From positions 1-64,000 of the forward strand of contig NZ_MVDI01000012.1 in NCBI RefSeq assembly GCF_002939305.1: 64,000 nt of DNA, in the 5' to 3' direction. This document shows positions 30,448 through 38,683 of this stretch, one piece after another. The translations under genes and the position numbers were made by a program. Each line of letters opens with the position of its first letter. Position 1 is the first letter of the stretch. The notes beneath the pieces are model-generated. The model was not told the DNA's origin, searched no databases, and saw only the letters and a list, made by a program, of their open reading frames with translations. The DNA is from Chroococcidiopsis sp. TS-821. Lineage in GTDB: Bacteria; Cyanobacteriota; Cyanobacteriia; Cyanobacteriales; Chroococcidiopsidaceae.

Positions 30448-30676
30448 TGCGAATATCTTGTTTTAAATAATTAGGCATATTTTTGCTAACAGGAACTATT
30501 AAAAAATAGTTGAAAAGTAAGGATTTAAATAGAGCGCCTCAATTAGCTGCGCTCAAATTCGATTCTAACAATAGGATATAAGAACTGAATAAAATTAAAA
30601 AACCACTCCAAAGAAAAAATTTTAAAGTAAAGCGACTAAGGGTTAAAATATTTGGCGAGTTGCTAGTCGTGTAACT

Positions 30677-32725
30677 GTGCTAAATCGTTCTAATCCAGAA
30701 TTGTCTCCCTGTTCCCAGCATCTACCAAATCAGCGCTGGCAAATCTATTCCGAACAAACTGAACTCGCCCAGAAACTGGCTGAGGCTGCTCAACTATCGC
30801 CAATTGTAGGTCAAGTACTAGCTAATCGCGGCATAGAGACACTCGAACAAGCACAAACATTTCTAGACCCCGAATCACAAGTCCTTCCTTCTCCACTAGA
30901 AGAGTTTTCCGATTTGGCGTTGAGTGTGGAATTGTTACACGCAGCGATCGCGCATCAGCAAAAAATCGCAATTTGCGGTGACTACGACGCCGATGGAATG
31001 ACAAGTACCGCGTTATTACTGCGATCGCTCCGCTGGTTGGGTGCAAACGTTGACTATGCAATTCCTAGCCGGATGCATGAGGGATATGGGATTAATCAGC
31101 GCATTGTTGAAGAATTCAAGCGCGAAGGCGTCGAGTTAATTCTCACGGTTGATAACGGGATTTCCGCTTATGATGCGATCGCCAAAGCTAGAGAACTCGA
31201 CCTCAAAGTGATTGTCACCGATCATCACGACATCCCGCCACAACTACCCCCAGCGAACGCGATCCTCAATCCTAAACTGATTCCAGAATCTTCGCCGTAT
31301 CGCGGACTTGCAGGCGTAGGAGTGGCATACATTCTGGCTGTCTCGCTGGCACAAAAATTAGGACAAATTGCCGGATTAGTCAAACCTCTGCTTGAGCTAT
31401 TTACCCTCGGTACAATCGCAGATCTCGCCCCGTTAACCGGCGTTAATCGTCGTTGGGTAAAGCGTGGCTTGCGGTTACTACCGCAATCACAACTAGCAGG
31501 AGTGCAAGCTTTAATTCAAGTTGCAGGCGTGCAAAATAACACTCATAGCACCGTCAATGCCAAATCGCTTAAGCCTGATGATATCGGTTTTCGATTAGGT
31601 CCAAGAATTAATGCTGTAGGGCGCATCGCCGATCCGCAAATTGTTATTGATTTACTGACAACAGACGATAAGGGAATTGCACTAGAACGCGCGATGCAGT
31701 GCGAACAAATTAACCAGCATCGTCAACAATTGTGCGAACAAATCGAACGAGAAGCGATCGCCTACATTGAACACAACCAAATCAATTTACTAGAAGAACG
31801 CGTTTTAGTCGTTGTGCAAGCCGATTGGCATCATGGTGTCATCGGGATCGTTGCATCGCGCTTAGTCGAGCGCTACGGCGTTCCTGTGTTTATTGGAACT
31901 TACGAAGACGAACACAATATTCGCGGTTCTGCGAGAGGAATTCCCGAATTTCACGTTTTTGCTGCTTTAGAATTTTGTCAAAACTTATTAGGTAAATTTG
32001 GCGGACATAAAGCCGCTGGGGGTTTCTCGTTACCTGCAAAAAACTTAGCCGCACTGCGATCGCGGTTGCGGGAATTTGCCCATCAATGCTTGCAAGTCGA
32101 ACACCTCAAACCATTGCTCAAAATTGATGCACAAGCGCATTTTAGTCAAATTGATCGTCAACTCTACAAGCAATTAGACGCGTTGCATCCTTGCGGTATT
32201 GATAATCCTTATCCACTATTTTGGACAGCTAATGTTGAAGTGGTCGAACAGCGAATTGTCGGTAAAGGACATATCAAACTGAAATTAGCACAAAATGAAG
32301 GGACGCAGCGGTTTGAGGTAAATGCGATCGCCTGGAGAAAGGCGCGCGATTATTTCCCGCTACCACCACGCATAGATATTGCCTACTGCTTGCGCGAAAA
32401 TACCTGGAACGGTAACACTACAATTGAACTCGAATTAGTCGGCGTGCGCCTACCAACACAACCCGTTAAAACTGCATCACCTGCTTTAAAAGCGGAGTTT
32501 TATCACAATCAACGCCGTTATATCTGTGGCATATTTACAAGTAGTTCAACAGCTGAATTGCGAATAAAAAACGATCGAGGTCAAATATTGGCGATCGTGC
32601 AAGGAGAATCCACAGGATTTTTAGGTACTAAGCGCGAAACAGCCCAGCAAGTTGATATCACGCGATCGCACTTTCACCAATTAGTCATCGCTGCGTATAC
32701 TGCTTTAAATCAGTTATCCAAGTAA
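30677..32725 (+). CDS. recJ: Single-stranded-DNA-specific exonuclease RecJ
   Basis: RecJ is a 5'-3' ssDNA exonuclease of recombination and repair. The 682-residue protein has the DHH-family motifs: CGDYDADGMTSTA, LTVDNGISAYDAI, VTDHHDIPPQLPPANAILNP, and GLAGVGVAYILA. The DHHA1 region has SARGIPEFHVFAALEFC and GGHKAAGGFSLP, then the OB-like C-terminal part. It is ~100 residues longer than the Escherichia coli protein, mainly C-terminally. The start is GTG at 30677. Confidence 0.95.
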   Translation: MLNRSNPELSPCSQHLPNQRWQIYSEQTELAQKLAEAAQLSPIVGQVLANRGIETLEQAQTFLDPESQVLPSPLEEFSDLALSVELLHAAIAHQQKIAICGDYDADGMTSTALLLRSLRWLGANVDYAIPSRMHEGYGINQRIVEEFKREGVELILTVDNGISAYDAIAKARELDLKVIVTDHHDIPPQLPPANAILNPKLIPESSPYRGLAGVGVAYILAVSLAQKLGQIAGLVKPLLELFTLGTIADLAPLTGVNRRWVKRGLRLLPQSQLAGVQALIQVAGVQNNTHSTVNAKSLKPDDIGFRLGPRINAVGRIADPQIVIDLLTTDDKGIALERAMQCEQINQHRQQLCEQIEREAIAYIEHNQINLLEERVLVVVQADWHHGVIGIVASRLVERYGVPVFIGTYEDEHNIRGSARGIPEFHVFAALEFCQNLLGKFGGHKAAGGFSLPAKNLAALRSRLREFAHQCLQVEHLKPLLKIDAQAHFSQIDRQLYKQLDALHPCGIDNPYPLFWTANVEVVEQRIVGKGHIKLKLAQNEGTQRFEVNAIAWRKARDYFPLPPRIDIAYCLRENTWNGNTTIELELVGVRLPTQPVKTASPALKAEFYHNQRRYICGIFTSSSTAELRIKNDRGQILAIVQGESTGFLGTKRETAQQVDITRSHFHQLVIAAYTALNQLSK

Positions 32726-32879
32726 ATTATTCTGTTGTTAGGTAACTTAGGTTATGATTGTTGCGTAAGTTCCCTCGCAAACAGCATTCATGTAGTATTT
32801 AAATTCGACGATCTTTTTATTTGTACTGCGATCGCAGTTGAAGAGGCGAGTCGTTTAGCATCATTCGATTCTTCCCCTG

Positions 32880-32966
32880 TCAGAGGTCAATCAGCAAAGA
32901 CTGGATAGTTTCAGTAAAAGTCTCCTGAATTAGGAGTTTGAGTTCTTCAATTGTTAGAGCCTTAAC
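32880..32966 (-). pseudogene. Possible remnant of a small antitoxin-like gene
   Basis: In the 359-base spacer after recJ, 28 minus-strand codons read VKALTIEELKLLIQETFTET followed by IQSLLIDL and a stop. This resembles the helical N-terminus of small cyanobacterial antitoxin-like proteins. The frame has TAA two codons before and no start codon, so as it stands it cannot be a normal gene. No toxin partner is beside it. The rest of the spacer (32726-33084) shows nothing else. Confidence 0.3.
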
Positions 32967-33084
32967 TTACATAGAGTCAGACGGTAATTAAGTTAATTTA
33001 GTATTGTGGCATTTAAAGTGCTTGGTGTTGGCGCGGCATAACTTGAAAGTGCGATCGCTATGCCAATCGCAAAACTATGAAAAG

Positions 33085-33642
33085 ATGAACAAAACAGCAC
33101 GCGAGAAAATGTTGGCAAATGAGCCATATATCGCCATCGATCCTGAACTTGAAAGTATGTACAAAAAAGCACAAAATCTCTTACATGCTTTCAATCTATC
33201 ACTTCCTGACGAGAGCGAAAAACGGCGCGAAATTGTGCAAAATCTTTTCGGCTCAATCGGTCAAGTTTTTGAGGTTAAACCACCTTTTCGTTGCGACTAT
33301 GGTTGCCATATCTACGCTAAGGAAAATTTGTATATCAATTACGATTGCATCATCTTAGACTGCAACAAAGTTTATCTTGGAAATAATGTATTGCTTGCCC
33401 CAAAAGTACAAATCTACACAGCGTATCATCCCCTCGATCCAGAAATGAGGAGATCCGGCTTGGAGATGGCTGCGCCGGTCGCAATTGGCGATGATGTTTG
33501 GATTGGCGGTGGAGCAATTATTTGTCCAGGAGTCACAATTGGAAACAACTCCACAATTGGCGCGGGAAGCGTTGTCACCAAAAATATTCCTGCTAACGTC
33601 GTTGCCGCAGGAAATCCTTGTAGAATCATCAAAGAATTGTAA
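33085..33642 (+). CDS. Maltose/galactoside O-acetyltransferase-like hexapeptide protein
   Basis: From the ATG at 33085 the product has 185 residues and starts MNKTAREKMLANEPYIAIDP, the usual beginning of the Maa/LacA sugar O-acetyltransferases. An earlier GTG at 33004 would add 27 unrelated residues. An N-terminal helical cap is followed by a left-handed beta-helix with hexapeptide turns. The active-site His is in YTAYHPLDPEMR, and GDDVWIGGGAIICPGVTIG and AAGNPCRIIK are family signatures. It transfers acetyl from acetyl-CoA to a sugar or related hydroxyl; the real substrate is unknown. Confidence 0.88.
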   Translation: MNKTAREKMLANEPYIAIDPELESMYKKAQNLLHAFNLSLPDESEKRREIVQNLFGSIGQVFEVKPPFRCDYGCHIYAKENLYINYDCIILDCNKVYLGNNVLLAPKVQIYTAYHPLDPEMRRSGLEMAAPVAIGDDVWIGGGAIICPGVTIGNNSTIGAGSVVTKNIPANVVAAGNPCRIIKEL

Positions 33643-33916
33643 AGTTGACAGGCTTGTCACTACAAGGCAAAGCTGTTTTAAAATTTTTTGTTGAATTTGA
33701 ATAACTTATGGAAGAAAGAGCGATCGTCAACCAAAGTAAGGATTGAGAAAGGCAGAAGGAAAATTTAATTTCGCTCTCGCTTCATGGTTGAAAGTCCCTA
33801 AATTTTTTTATAAAAAACAAAAAAGATGTTCGAGACGCGCAGCGTTAGAAATACGGTGTATATCAAACTTCTGCCTTTCGCCTTCTGCCTTCCACCTTCT
33901 GTCTTCTAAACTCCTT

Positions 33917-34057
33917 CTACATATTGCCACCGCGTGCTGCCAAAATAAAGATGATAATTGGACCAGCAAGCATGATCAGCGTCACACTGACTAACTGAAA
34001 AAAGGTTTCCCACTGAAAAGTGCTAATTCCTTCAAAAATTCCAGATACAACGTCCAT
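33917..34057 (-). CDS. psb30: Photosystem II protein Psb30 (Ycf12)
   Basis: This 46-residue frame was found by eye. It starts MDVVSGIFEGISTF and ends with one transmembrane segment followed by ARGGNM. The segment LAGPIIIFILAARGGN matches the LAGPxVIFxLAARGG signature of Psb30/Ycf12, a one-helix subunit at the edge of the photosystem II core. GGGAGG lies four bases before the ATG, a strong ribosome site. Genes this short are often missed by annotation. It has no photosynthesis neighbours here, which is normal for such small subunits. Confidence 0.85.
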   Translation of the reverse strand: MDVVSGIFEGISTFQWETFFQLVSVTLIMLAGPIIIFILAARGGNM

Positions 34058-34261
34058 TTTTCCTCCCATTACCTAGCCGAGTTAGTAACTCAGATAAAGC
34101 TCCGCAATCGATTTTACCTGGATGACGATGACTCGATTTAACTAACTTAATAAATCTATAAAAAACAACAAACAATTATAACGGCTTTCTCATATTACTG
34201 ACCTGCTAGATAAAATCGTTAGACTCGAAGTGCAAGAAAAATCATAGCCCAAATTCGACCT

Positions 34262-34612
34262 ATGGCCACCTGGCGTTGTGTAAAGCAATGTGGAGCTTGC
34301 TGTAATCTCGATCCAGCAGAGCGTCCAGATATTGAAGATTATTTATCACCTGACGAACTCGAGCTTTATTTAAGTATGGTAGGTGCCGATGGTTGGTGTA
34401 CTAACTACGATCGCTTAACACGCGAATGCCGCATTTACCCAAATCGCCCGCGCTTTTGTCGCGTAGAACCCGCGGTATTTCAGGATATGTACAATGTCTC
34501 TCCAGAACAATTAAATGACTTTGCCATCGAATGCTGTCAGCAGCAAATCAGTGGTGTTTATGGCGATCGCAGCCTTGAAATGTTGCGCTTCGAGCAAGCG
34601 ATACAAGACTAA
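34262..34612 (+). CDS. YkgJ-family cysteine-cluster protein
   Basis: This 116-residue protein has conserved cysteines in CVKQCGACCNL near the N-terminus, then WCTNY, ECRIYPNRPRFCRVEP and ECC towards the end. This is the CxxCxxCC pattern of the YkgJ/UPF0153 family, thought to bind zinc or an iron-sulfur cluster. The biochemical role is not established. The next gene (34707) is on the same strand, 94 bases away; cotranscription is possible. Confidence 0.85.
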   Translation: MATWRCVKQCGACCNLDPAERPDIEDYLSPDELELYLSMVGADGWCTNYDRLTRECRIYPNRPRFCRVEPAVFQDMYNVSPEQLNDFAIECCQQQISGVYGDRSLEMLRFEQAIQD

Positions 34613-34706
34613 TTTCTGACATTCGCGCGATCGTGGGGTTGATTTTTGTAACAAAGATCCGAGAAAATGAAAAAAATATGAAAGCGCTGCGACGTTTTGA
34701 ATACCT

Positions 34707-35102
34707 GTGAAACTTGAATTACCCACTCAGTTCCGTGAAGAATCTGAACTCAAATCTGAGCATATTGCAATTGAAAACCCTAACGAGACGATAACCGAAA
34801 CACAACCTTATTCAGCTTGCACGCAGTCTTCACGGACAGTATTTGCAACAACCTTCGTCACGATATTTTTAGCTGAGTTTGGCGATAAAACACAGCTATC
34901 CACCCTCTTGATGAGTGCTGAATCTCAATCACCCTGGATTGTCTTTGGTGGTGCAGCAGCAGCAATGATTGTCACAAGTTTACTAGGTGTCCTCGTAGGG
35001 TGCTGGATTGCAACTCGCATTGCACCTCAAACCGTGGAAAAACTTGCAAGCGTTAGTTTACTTTTGATTTCTATGATGCTGTTTTGGGATGTCTTGCAAT
35101 AA
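34707..35102 (+). CDS. Half-size GDT1/TMEM165-family membrane protein (first of pair)
   Basis: This 131-residue protein has a polar N-terminus (~1-45), then three hydrophobic segments. The first carries the family signature FLAEFGDKTQLSTL, the E-x-G-D-K/R-T/S cation motif. Full-length GDT1 proteins have two such motifs in six or seven helices; here each gene codes one half. Cyanobacterial relatives export Mn2+ from the cytoplasm (Mnx in Synechocystis), so Mn2+/Ca2+ transport is likely. The start is GTG at 34707. The stop TAA shares one base with the next start (TAATG), so equal expression is expected. Confidence 0.88.
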   Translation: MKLELPTQFREESELKSEHIAIENPNETITETQPYSACTQSSRTVFATTFVTIFLAEFGDKTQLSTLLMSAESQSPWIVFGGAAAAMIVTSLLGVLVGCWIATRIAPQTVEKLASVSLLLISMMLFWDVLQ

Positions 35103-35395
35103 TGGATTGGAATTTACTCGGACTGAGTTTTATCACAGTATTTTTATCCGAACTTGGCGACAAAAGCCAATTAGCGGCGATCGCGCTTAGCGGACGATCG
35201 CAATTCCCCCGCGCGGTATTTTTGGGAACGGCAGCCGCGCTATTATTAACTAGCTTACTTGGTGCTTTAGCTGGTGGATGGGCAGCCGAACTATTACCCG
35301 TCAAGACAACAAAAATACTTGCAGCTTTCGGATTTACCTTTCTCGCAATTCGTTTGTGGTACAACTCTGAATTATCGCAAAATGAAGAAAACTAA
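35102..35395 (+). CDS. Half-size GDT1/TMEM165-family membrane protein (second of pair)
   Basis: This 97-residue protein has three hydrophobic segments and the second cation motif, FLSELGDKSQLAAIALSGR. The ATG at 35102 is preferred over an upstream TTG because it gives a natural MDWNLLGLSFITVF beginning and tight coupling to the preceding half. The two halves probably pair in opposite orientation to form one transporter. A strong hairpin terminator overlaps the stop codon. Confidence 0.9.
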   Translation: MDWNLLGLSFITVFLSELGDKSQLAAIALSGRSQFPRAVFLGTAAALLLTSLLGALAGGWAAELLPVKTTKILAAFGFTFLAIRLWYNSELSQNEEN

Positions 35396-35425
35396 AAGCC
35401 CCTACTGAGAGTCAGGGGCTTTCTT
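35395..35425. terminator. Bidirectional intrinsic terminator
   Basis: AAAGCCCCT (35395-35403) pairs perfectly with AGGGGCTTT (35414-35422), and TCTT follows. The run of A before the stem gives a T-run on the other strand. It separates the GDT1 pair from the convergent membrane gene at 35450. Confidence 0.85.
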
Positions 35426-35449
35426 GCACGGATTATAATGGAGTTCAAC

Positions 35450-35953
35450 TTATTTGCGGATTCCCCACCACAACAGGGTACTACCCGCAACAAATTTTAC
35501 TGTTTCTAATACCCAGTAGCCTGCGTGTAGTAAGTTCATTGTGGTAGGAACTTCAGTTACTGAATCGAACAAATTCAACTGCACGCCTGTAGCAGACATT
35601 TGCGGAGTCAAAAAGTAAGTAGATACTAAAGGAACAGCGAGCAAGAGTAAAGCGAGAATTATCGTACCGCGTTGCCGATTGTCTTCGATAAATTGTGTTT
35701 TGTTTAACACTAGAACACTCGTTACCACTAAAGCTGCTGCTAATAATTCGATGCGATTATAGTTCCAGAAAATCAAATACCCTGCAGTTGTAAATCCCGC
35801 TTGGGTCATCATTCCAGAAATATATAAACTGGGCATAATTACCCAGTCTAAAATCAGGCTACTACTCAGCCAAAATCCTAGAGTTAAGAGCGCAACATTC
35901 TGCCAAACAGAACGCTTAAATTGAATACTAGAAATAGTCATAATAATTGCCAT
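35450..35953 (-). CDS. Conserved four-helix membrane protein of unknown function
   Basis: This 167-residue protein has four likely transmembrane helices: about 20-45 (ALLTLGFWLSSSLILDWVIMPSL), 58-85, 96-115 and 143-165. It resembles DUF4149-like cyanobacterial membrane proteins, but the family assignment is tentative. No catalytic motif is visible. Two Met codons (residues 1 and 5) are both possible starts. It stands alone between a terminator and a divergent DUF2808 gene. Confidence 0.72.
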   Translation of the reverse strand: MAIIMTISSIQFKRSVWQNVALLTLGFWLSSSLILDWVIMPSLYISGMMTQAGFTTAGYLIFWNYNRIELLAAALVVTSVLVLNKTQFIEDNRQRGTIILALLLLAVPLVSTYFLTPQMSATGVQLNLFDSVTEVPTTMNLLHAGYWVLETVKFVAGSTLLWWGIRK

Positions 35954-36134
35954 GATTTACTTTGATATTTTTAGCTTAACGAATTTGTTATGACACGAAT
36001 GTGAAATATTTTTTAGAACTTCTCAGGCTGTGCAAAAATACTTTTTTTATGTTCACAAAAGTTTAAATAAGAATTATTAAAAATGGTATTTAAGTCATAA
36101 TTAATGAAAGATCGCTTAGAAAAAAATTAAAATC

Positions 36135-36725
36135 ATGAATCTGCTGAATCCGAGTGTTTTTAGCACGACACTTATTCTCGTAACAGGAATAAGTGGAATC
36201 ATTCCACAAGCGGCGCAAGCAGTTCAATTAAGCGACGGTACAGTTTATTTTGTGCAGCCGCCAAGTTTAGTTAGCGCAACAACGACGGTTAACAGCGTTA
36301 GTGCTTGGGGAGCAACGTATTACTTCACAATAAATATTCCCAAAAATGCTGATGAACCCTTGCAAAGAGTCACAATTAAACAGCGGGATGGTAGTAATCA
36401 CGTCCGCTTTAGACTTGATGATAGTCGTGCCTTTGAAGGAACGCGCGATCGCCGAGGTACGCAGTTAACTTTAGGTGAAGTGACGCGCGATCGCGATACT
36501 CGAACAGTTACCATGACATTTGACCCGCCAGTAGCTCCAGGAAGAACAATTACAATCGGTTTACGCCCTGTTCGCAATCCCCTATTTTCTGGAGTTTACT
36601 TATTTGGCGTGACAGCGTTTCCTCCTGGCGAAAAAGCCCACGGTCAATTTCTCGGCTTTGGAAGGTTTCACTTCTACGGCAACAATCGACCTTTGTTGTT
36701 TCGCAGTCTACCGTTTATACATTAG
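36135..36725 (+). CDS. DUF2808-family exported protein
   Basis: This 196-residue protein has a signal peptide (~1-30, ending QAAQA). The mature domain, with VQLSDGTVYFVQPPSL, YYFTINIPKNADEPLQ and FDPPVAPGRTITIGLRPVRNP, is the cyanobacterial DUF2808 pattern. It is predicted to act in the periplasm or outside the cell. The biochemical role is unknown; members are linked with outer-envelope or stress conditions only by annotation. Its end overlaps the convergent recN stop by 11 bases. Confidence 0.87.
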   Translation: MNLLNPSVFSTTLILVTGISGIIPQAAQAVQLSDGTVYFVQPPSLVSATTTVNSVSAWGATYYFTINIPKNADEPLQRVTIKQRDGSNHVRFRLDDSRAFEGTRDRRGTQLTLGEVTRDRDTRTVTMTFDPPVAPGRTITIGLRPVRNPLFSGVYLFGVTAFPPGEKAHGQFLGFGRFHFYGNNRPLLFRSLPFIH

Positions 36726-38451
36726 ATAAAGATGTGCGGCGTTGCGCAGCTTGAGTGAGTAGCGATTCGGCAAAAGCGATCGCATCACGTGCCGATTTGC
36801 CACCCGCAAGCGTTGCGAGTTCTTCGCGGCGAGTCGTGAAGTTATCCAGTGCAGTGACGCGGACAATTGTGCGTAAGTCAGAATTTGTTGCTGAAGTCTC
36901 CTCAATCACGTGTTTATCGACACGAAAATGCCGATCTGCCATGGCGGCGACTAAAGGTTGGTGCGTGACACACAAAACTTGATGATGTTGACTGAGCTGG
37001 TGTAATTTCTCGGCGATCGCCTGTGCCACTCTTCCAGAAACACCAACATCAATTTCATCAAAAATCAACGTTCCCGCTGCATCAGCTTCGGAAAAGCACG
37101 ATTTTAAGGCTAATAAAAAGCGACTCATTTCCCCACCTGAAGCGATCGCCGTTAGCGGTTGTAGTGGTTCGCCTGGGTTTGGACTAAACAAAAACGTAAT
37201 TTTGTCTGCACCCATCGCTGTCGGAGATGTCGCCGTCACTTCCACCTGAAACTGAACTTTTTCCATTGCTAAGGGCTTCAGTTCTGCGATTAACCGCGCT
37301 TCGAGTTGTGCTGCAGCAGTTTGACGGAGAACGGTTAATTTCTCACAAGCTTGATTTAATTTTTTGAGATATTTCTGTTCTTGTTGTTCTAGGGCTTCAA
37401 CCGAGTATTCGCTGCTATTGAGTTCTTCTAGTTCGGCAGCAATTTTTTGATAGTAAGCGATCGCATCGTGTAATGTTGGACCGTACTTGCGACAAATTTG
37501 CTTAAGTTCGCGAATGCGTTCTTCAACTTCAACAAGTCGCTGCGGATCGGCTTCTAAGCTTTCACCATAAGCATTAATTTGCCGTCCTGCTTCGGCGATC
37601 GCAGCTAAGGCTTCACTTACCAAGTCCAAAATCGGCTGTAACTGCGCATCATATTGCACCATATCAGTTAACTTTGCTTCTGATTGCGCGAGTAAATCTG
37701 CACCTGCAGGTACGTCATCATCATTTTGATACAACGCTTGGTAAACTTGGTAGCTCAATTGCTGCAACTCGACAACGTGACTGAGGCGCTGGCGTTCTTG
37801 TTCGAGTTGTTCAAATTCATCTGGGTCAGTGAGATTCGCGGTTTTGAGTTCTTGGACTTGATACGCGAGTAAATCGAGTTGTTGCAGGCGATCGCGTTCT
37901 GATTGTCGCCGTTTTTCGAGGACGGTTTTTGCTTGCTGATAATCTGCAAAAGCTGCACTGACAATTTCGCGCTGTTGAAAATGCGCCGCACCACCATAAG
38001 CATCCAACCAATCGCGAACGAGTGCGGGTTGTCCAACTTGTACCGTTTGCCCTTGCGCGGTAATTTCTACGATGCGATCGCGCAATTCTGCCATTAATTG
38101 GCGATTTACTAAAATACCATTCACCCGCGAGCGACTGCGGAGGCTACCTCCTGTGGTCGTCATTTCGCGACTACAGACGATACAGTCTTCATCAATTAGC
38201 TCAATTTCTTGCGCAGTCAACCAAGAAATCATCTTCGCATCGAGTTTGAATGTTGCTTCTACCAACGCCCGATTTGTTCCGGTGCGAATCACGCGACTAG
38301 AAACTTTACCTCCCAATGCCGCATCAATTGCATCTAAAATAATCGACTTTCCCGCACCAGTTTCGCCCGTTAATACATTTAAACCCGCACCAAAGTCGAG
38401 TTCTAGCTGGTCAATTAACGCAAAGTTTTCGATCCGCAGGCATATTAACAT
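36715..38451 (-). CDS. recN: DNA repair protein RecN
   Basis: RecN is an SMC-like ATPase recruited to double-strand breaks. The protein is 578 residues from the ATG at 38451 (MLICLRIENFALIDQLELDF), the canonical N-terminus; a start at 38505 would add 18 unrelated residues. Walker A is TGETGAGKSIILDAI near residue 30. Long coiled coils (~160-370) flank a hinge. The C-terminal part has the signature ASGGEMSRFLLALK and Walker B LIFDEIDVGVSG, with CVTHQP as the His switch. It is monocistronic. Confidence 0.96.
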   Translation of the reverse strand: MLICLRIENFALIDQLELDFGAGLNVLTGETGAGKSIILDAIDAALGGKVSSRVIRTGTNRALVEATFKLDAKMISWLTAQEIELIDEDCIVCSREMTTTGGSLRSRSRVNGILVNRQLMAELRDRIVEITAQGQTVQVGQPALVRDWLDAYGGAAHFQQREIVSAAFADYQQAKTVLEKRRQSERDRLQQLDLLAYQVQELKTANLTDPDEFEQLEQERQRLSHVVELQQLSYQVYQALYQNDDDVPAGADLLAQSEAKLTDMVQYDAQLQPILDLVSEALAAIAEAGRQINAYGESLEADPQRLVEVEERIRELKQICRKYGPTLHDAIAYYQKIAAELEELNSSEYSVEALEQQEQKYLKKLNQACEKLTVLRQTAAAQLEARLIAELKPLAMEKVQFQVEVTATSPTAMGADKITFLFSPNPGEPLQPLTAIASGGEMSRFLLALKSCFSEADAAGTLIFDEIDVGVSGRVAQAIAEKLHQLSQHHQVLCVTHQPLVAAMADRHFRVDKHVIEETSATNSDLRTIVRVTALDNFTTRREELATLAGGKSARDAIAFAESLLTQAAQRRTSLSNV

Positions 38452-38683
38452 AATGTTGAATTCACCGTGAGGGCAGATGCCGCAAGCTGACAATCTAGAG
38501 GACACTATTTTTAATTATGAGGAATCTGAGGTCAGGGTTAAAACAAAATATTGATACAAAAATCAAGCTAATGCATTCCAGCGTGGTAAGTACTGTATTT
38601 CCAGCGAAACAACTGAAACGTGAAGCTTACCGCAAAACTTGTTACAATTATTAACATAGTTCCGCTACAGCGGTTAGAGATTC

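Noticed and set aside
33743-33994. 83-codon plus-strand frame after the acetyltransferase
   Set aside because: It overlaps the antisense of psb30 and consists of repeat-like spacer (CTTCTGCCTTTCGCCTTCTG). No protein features.
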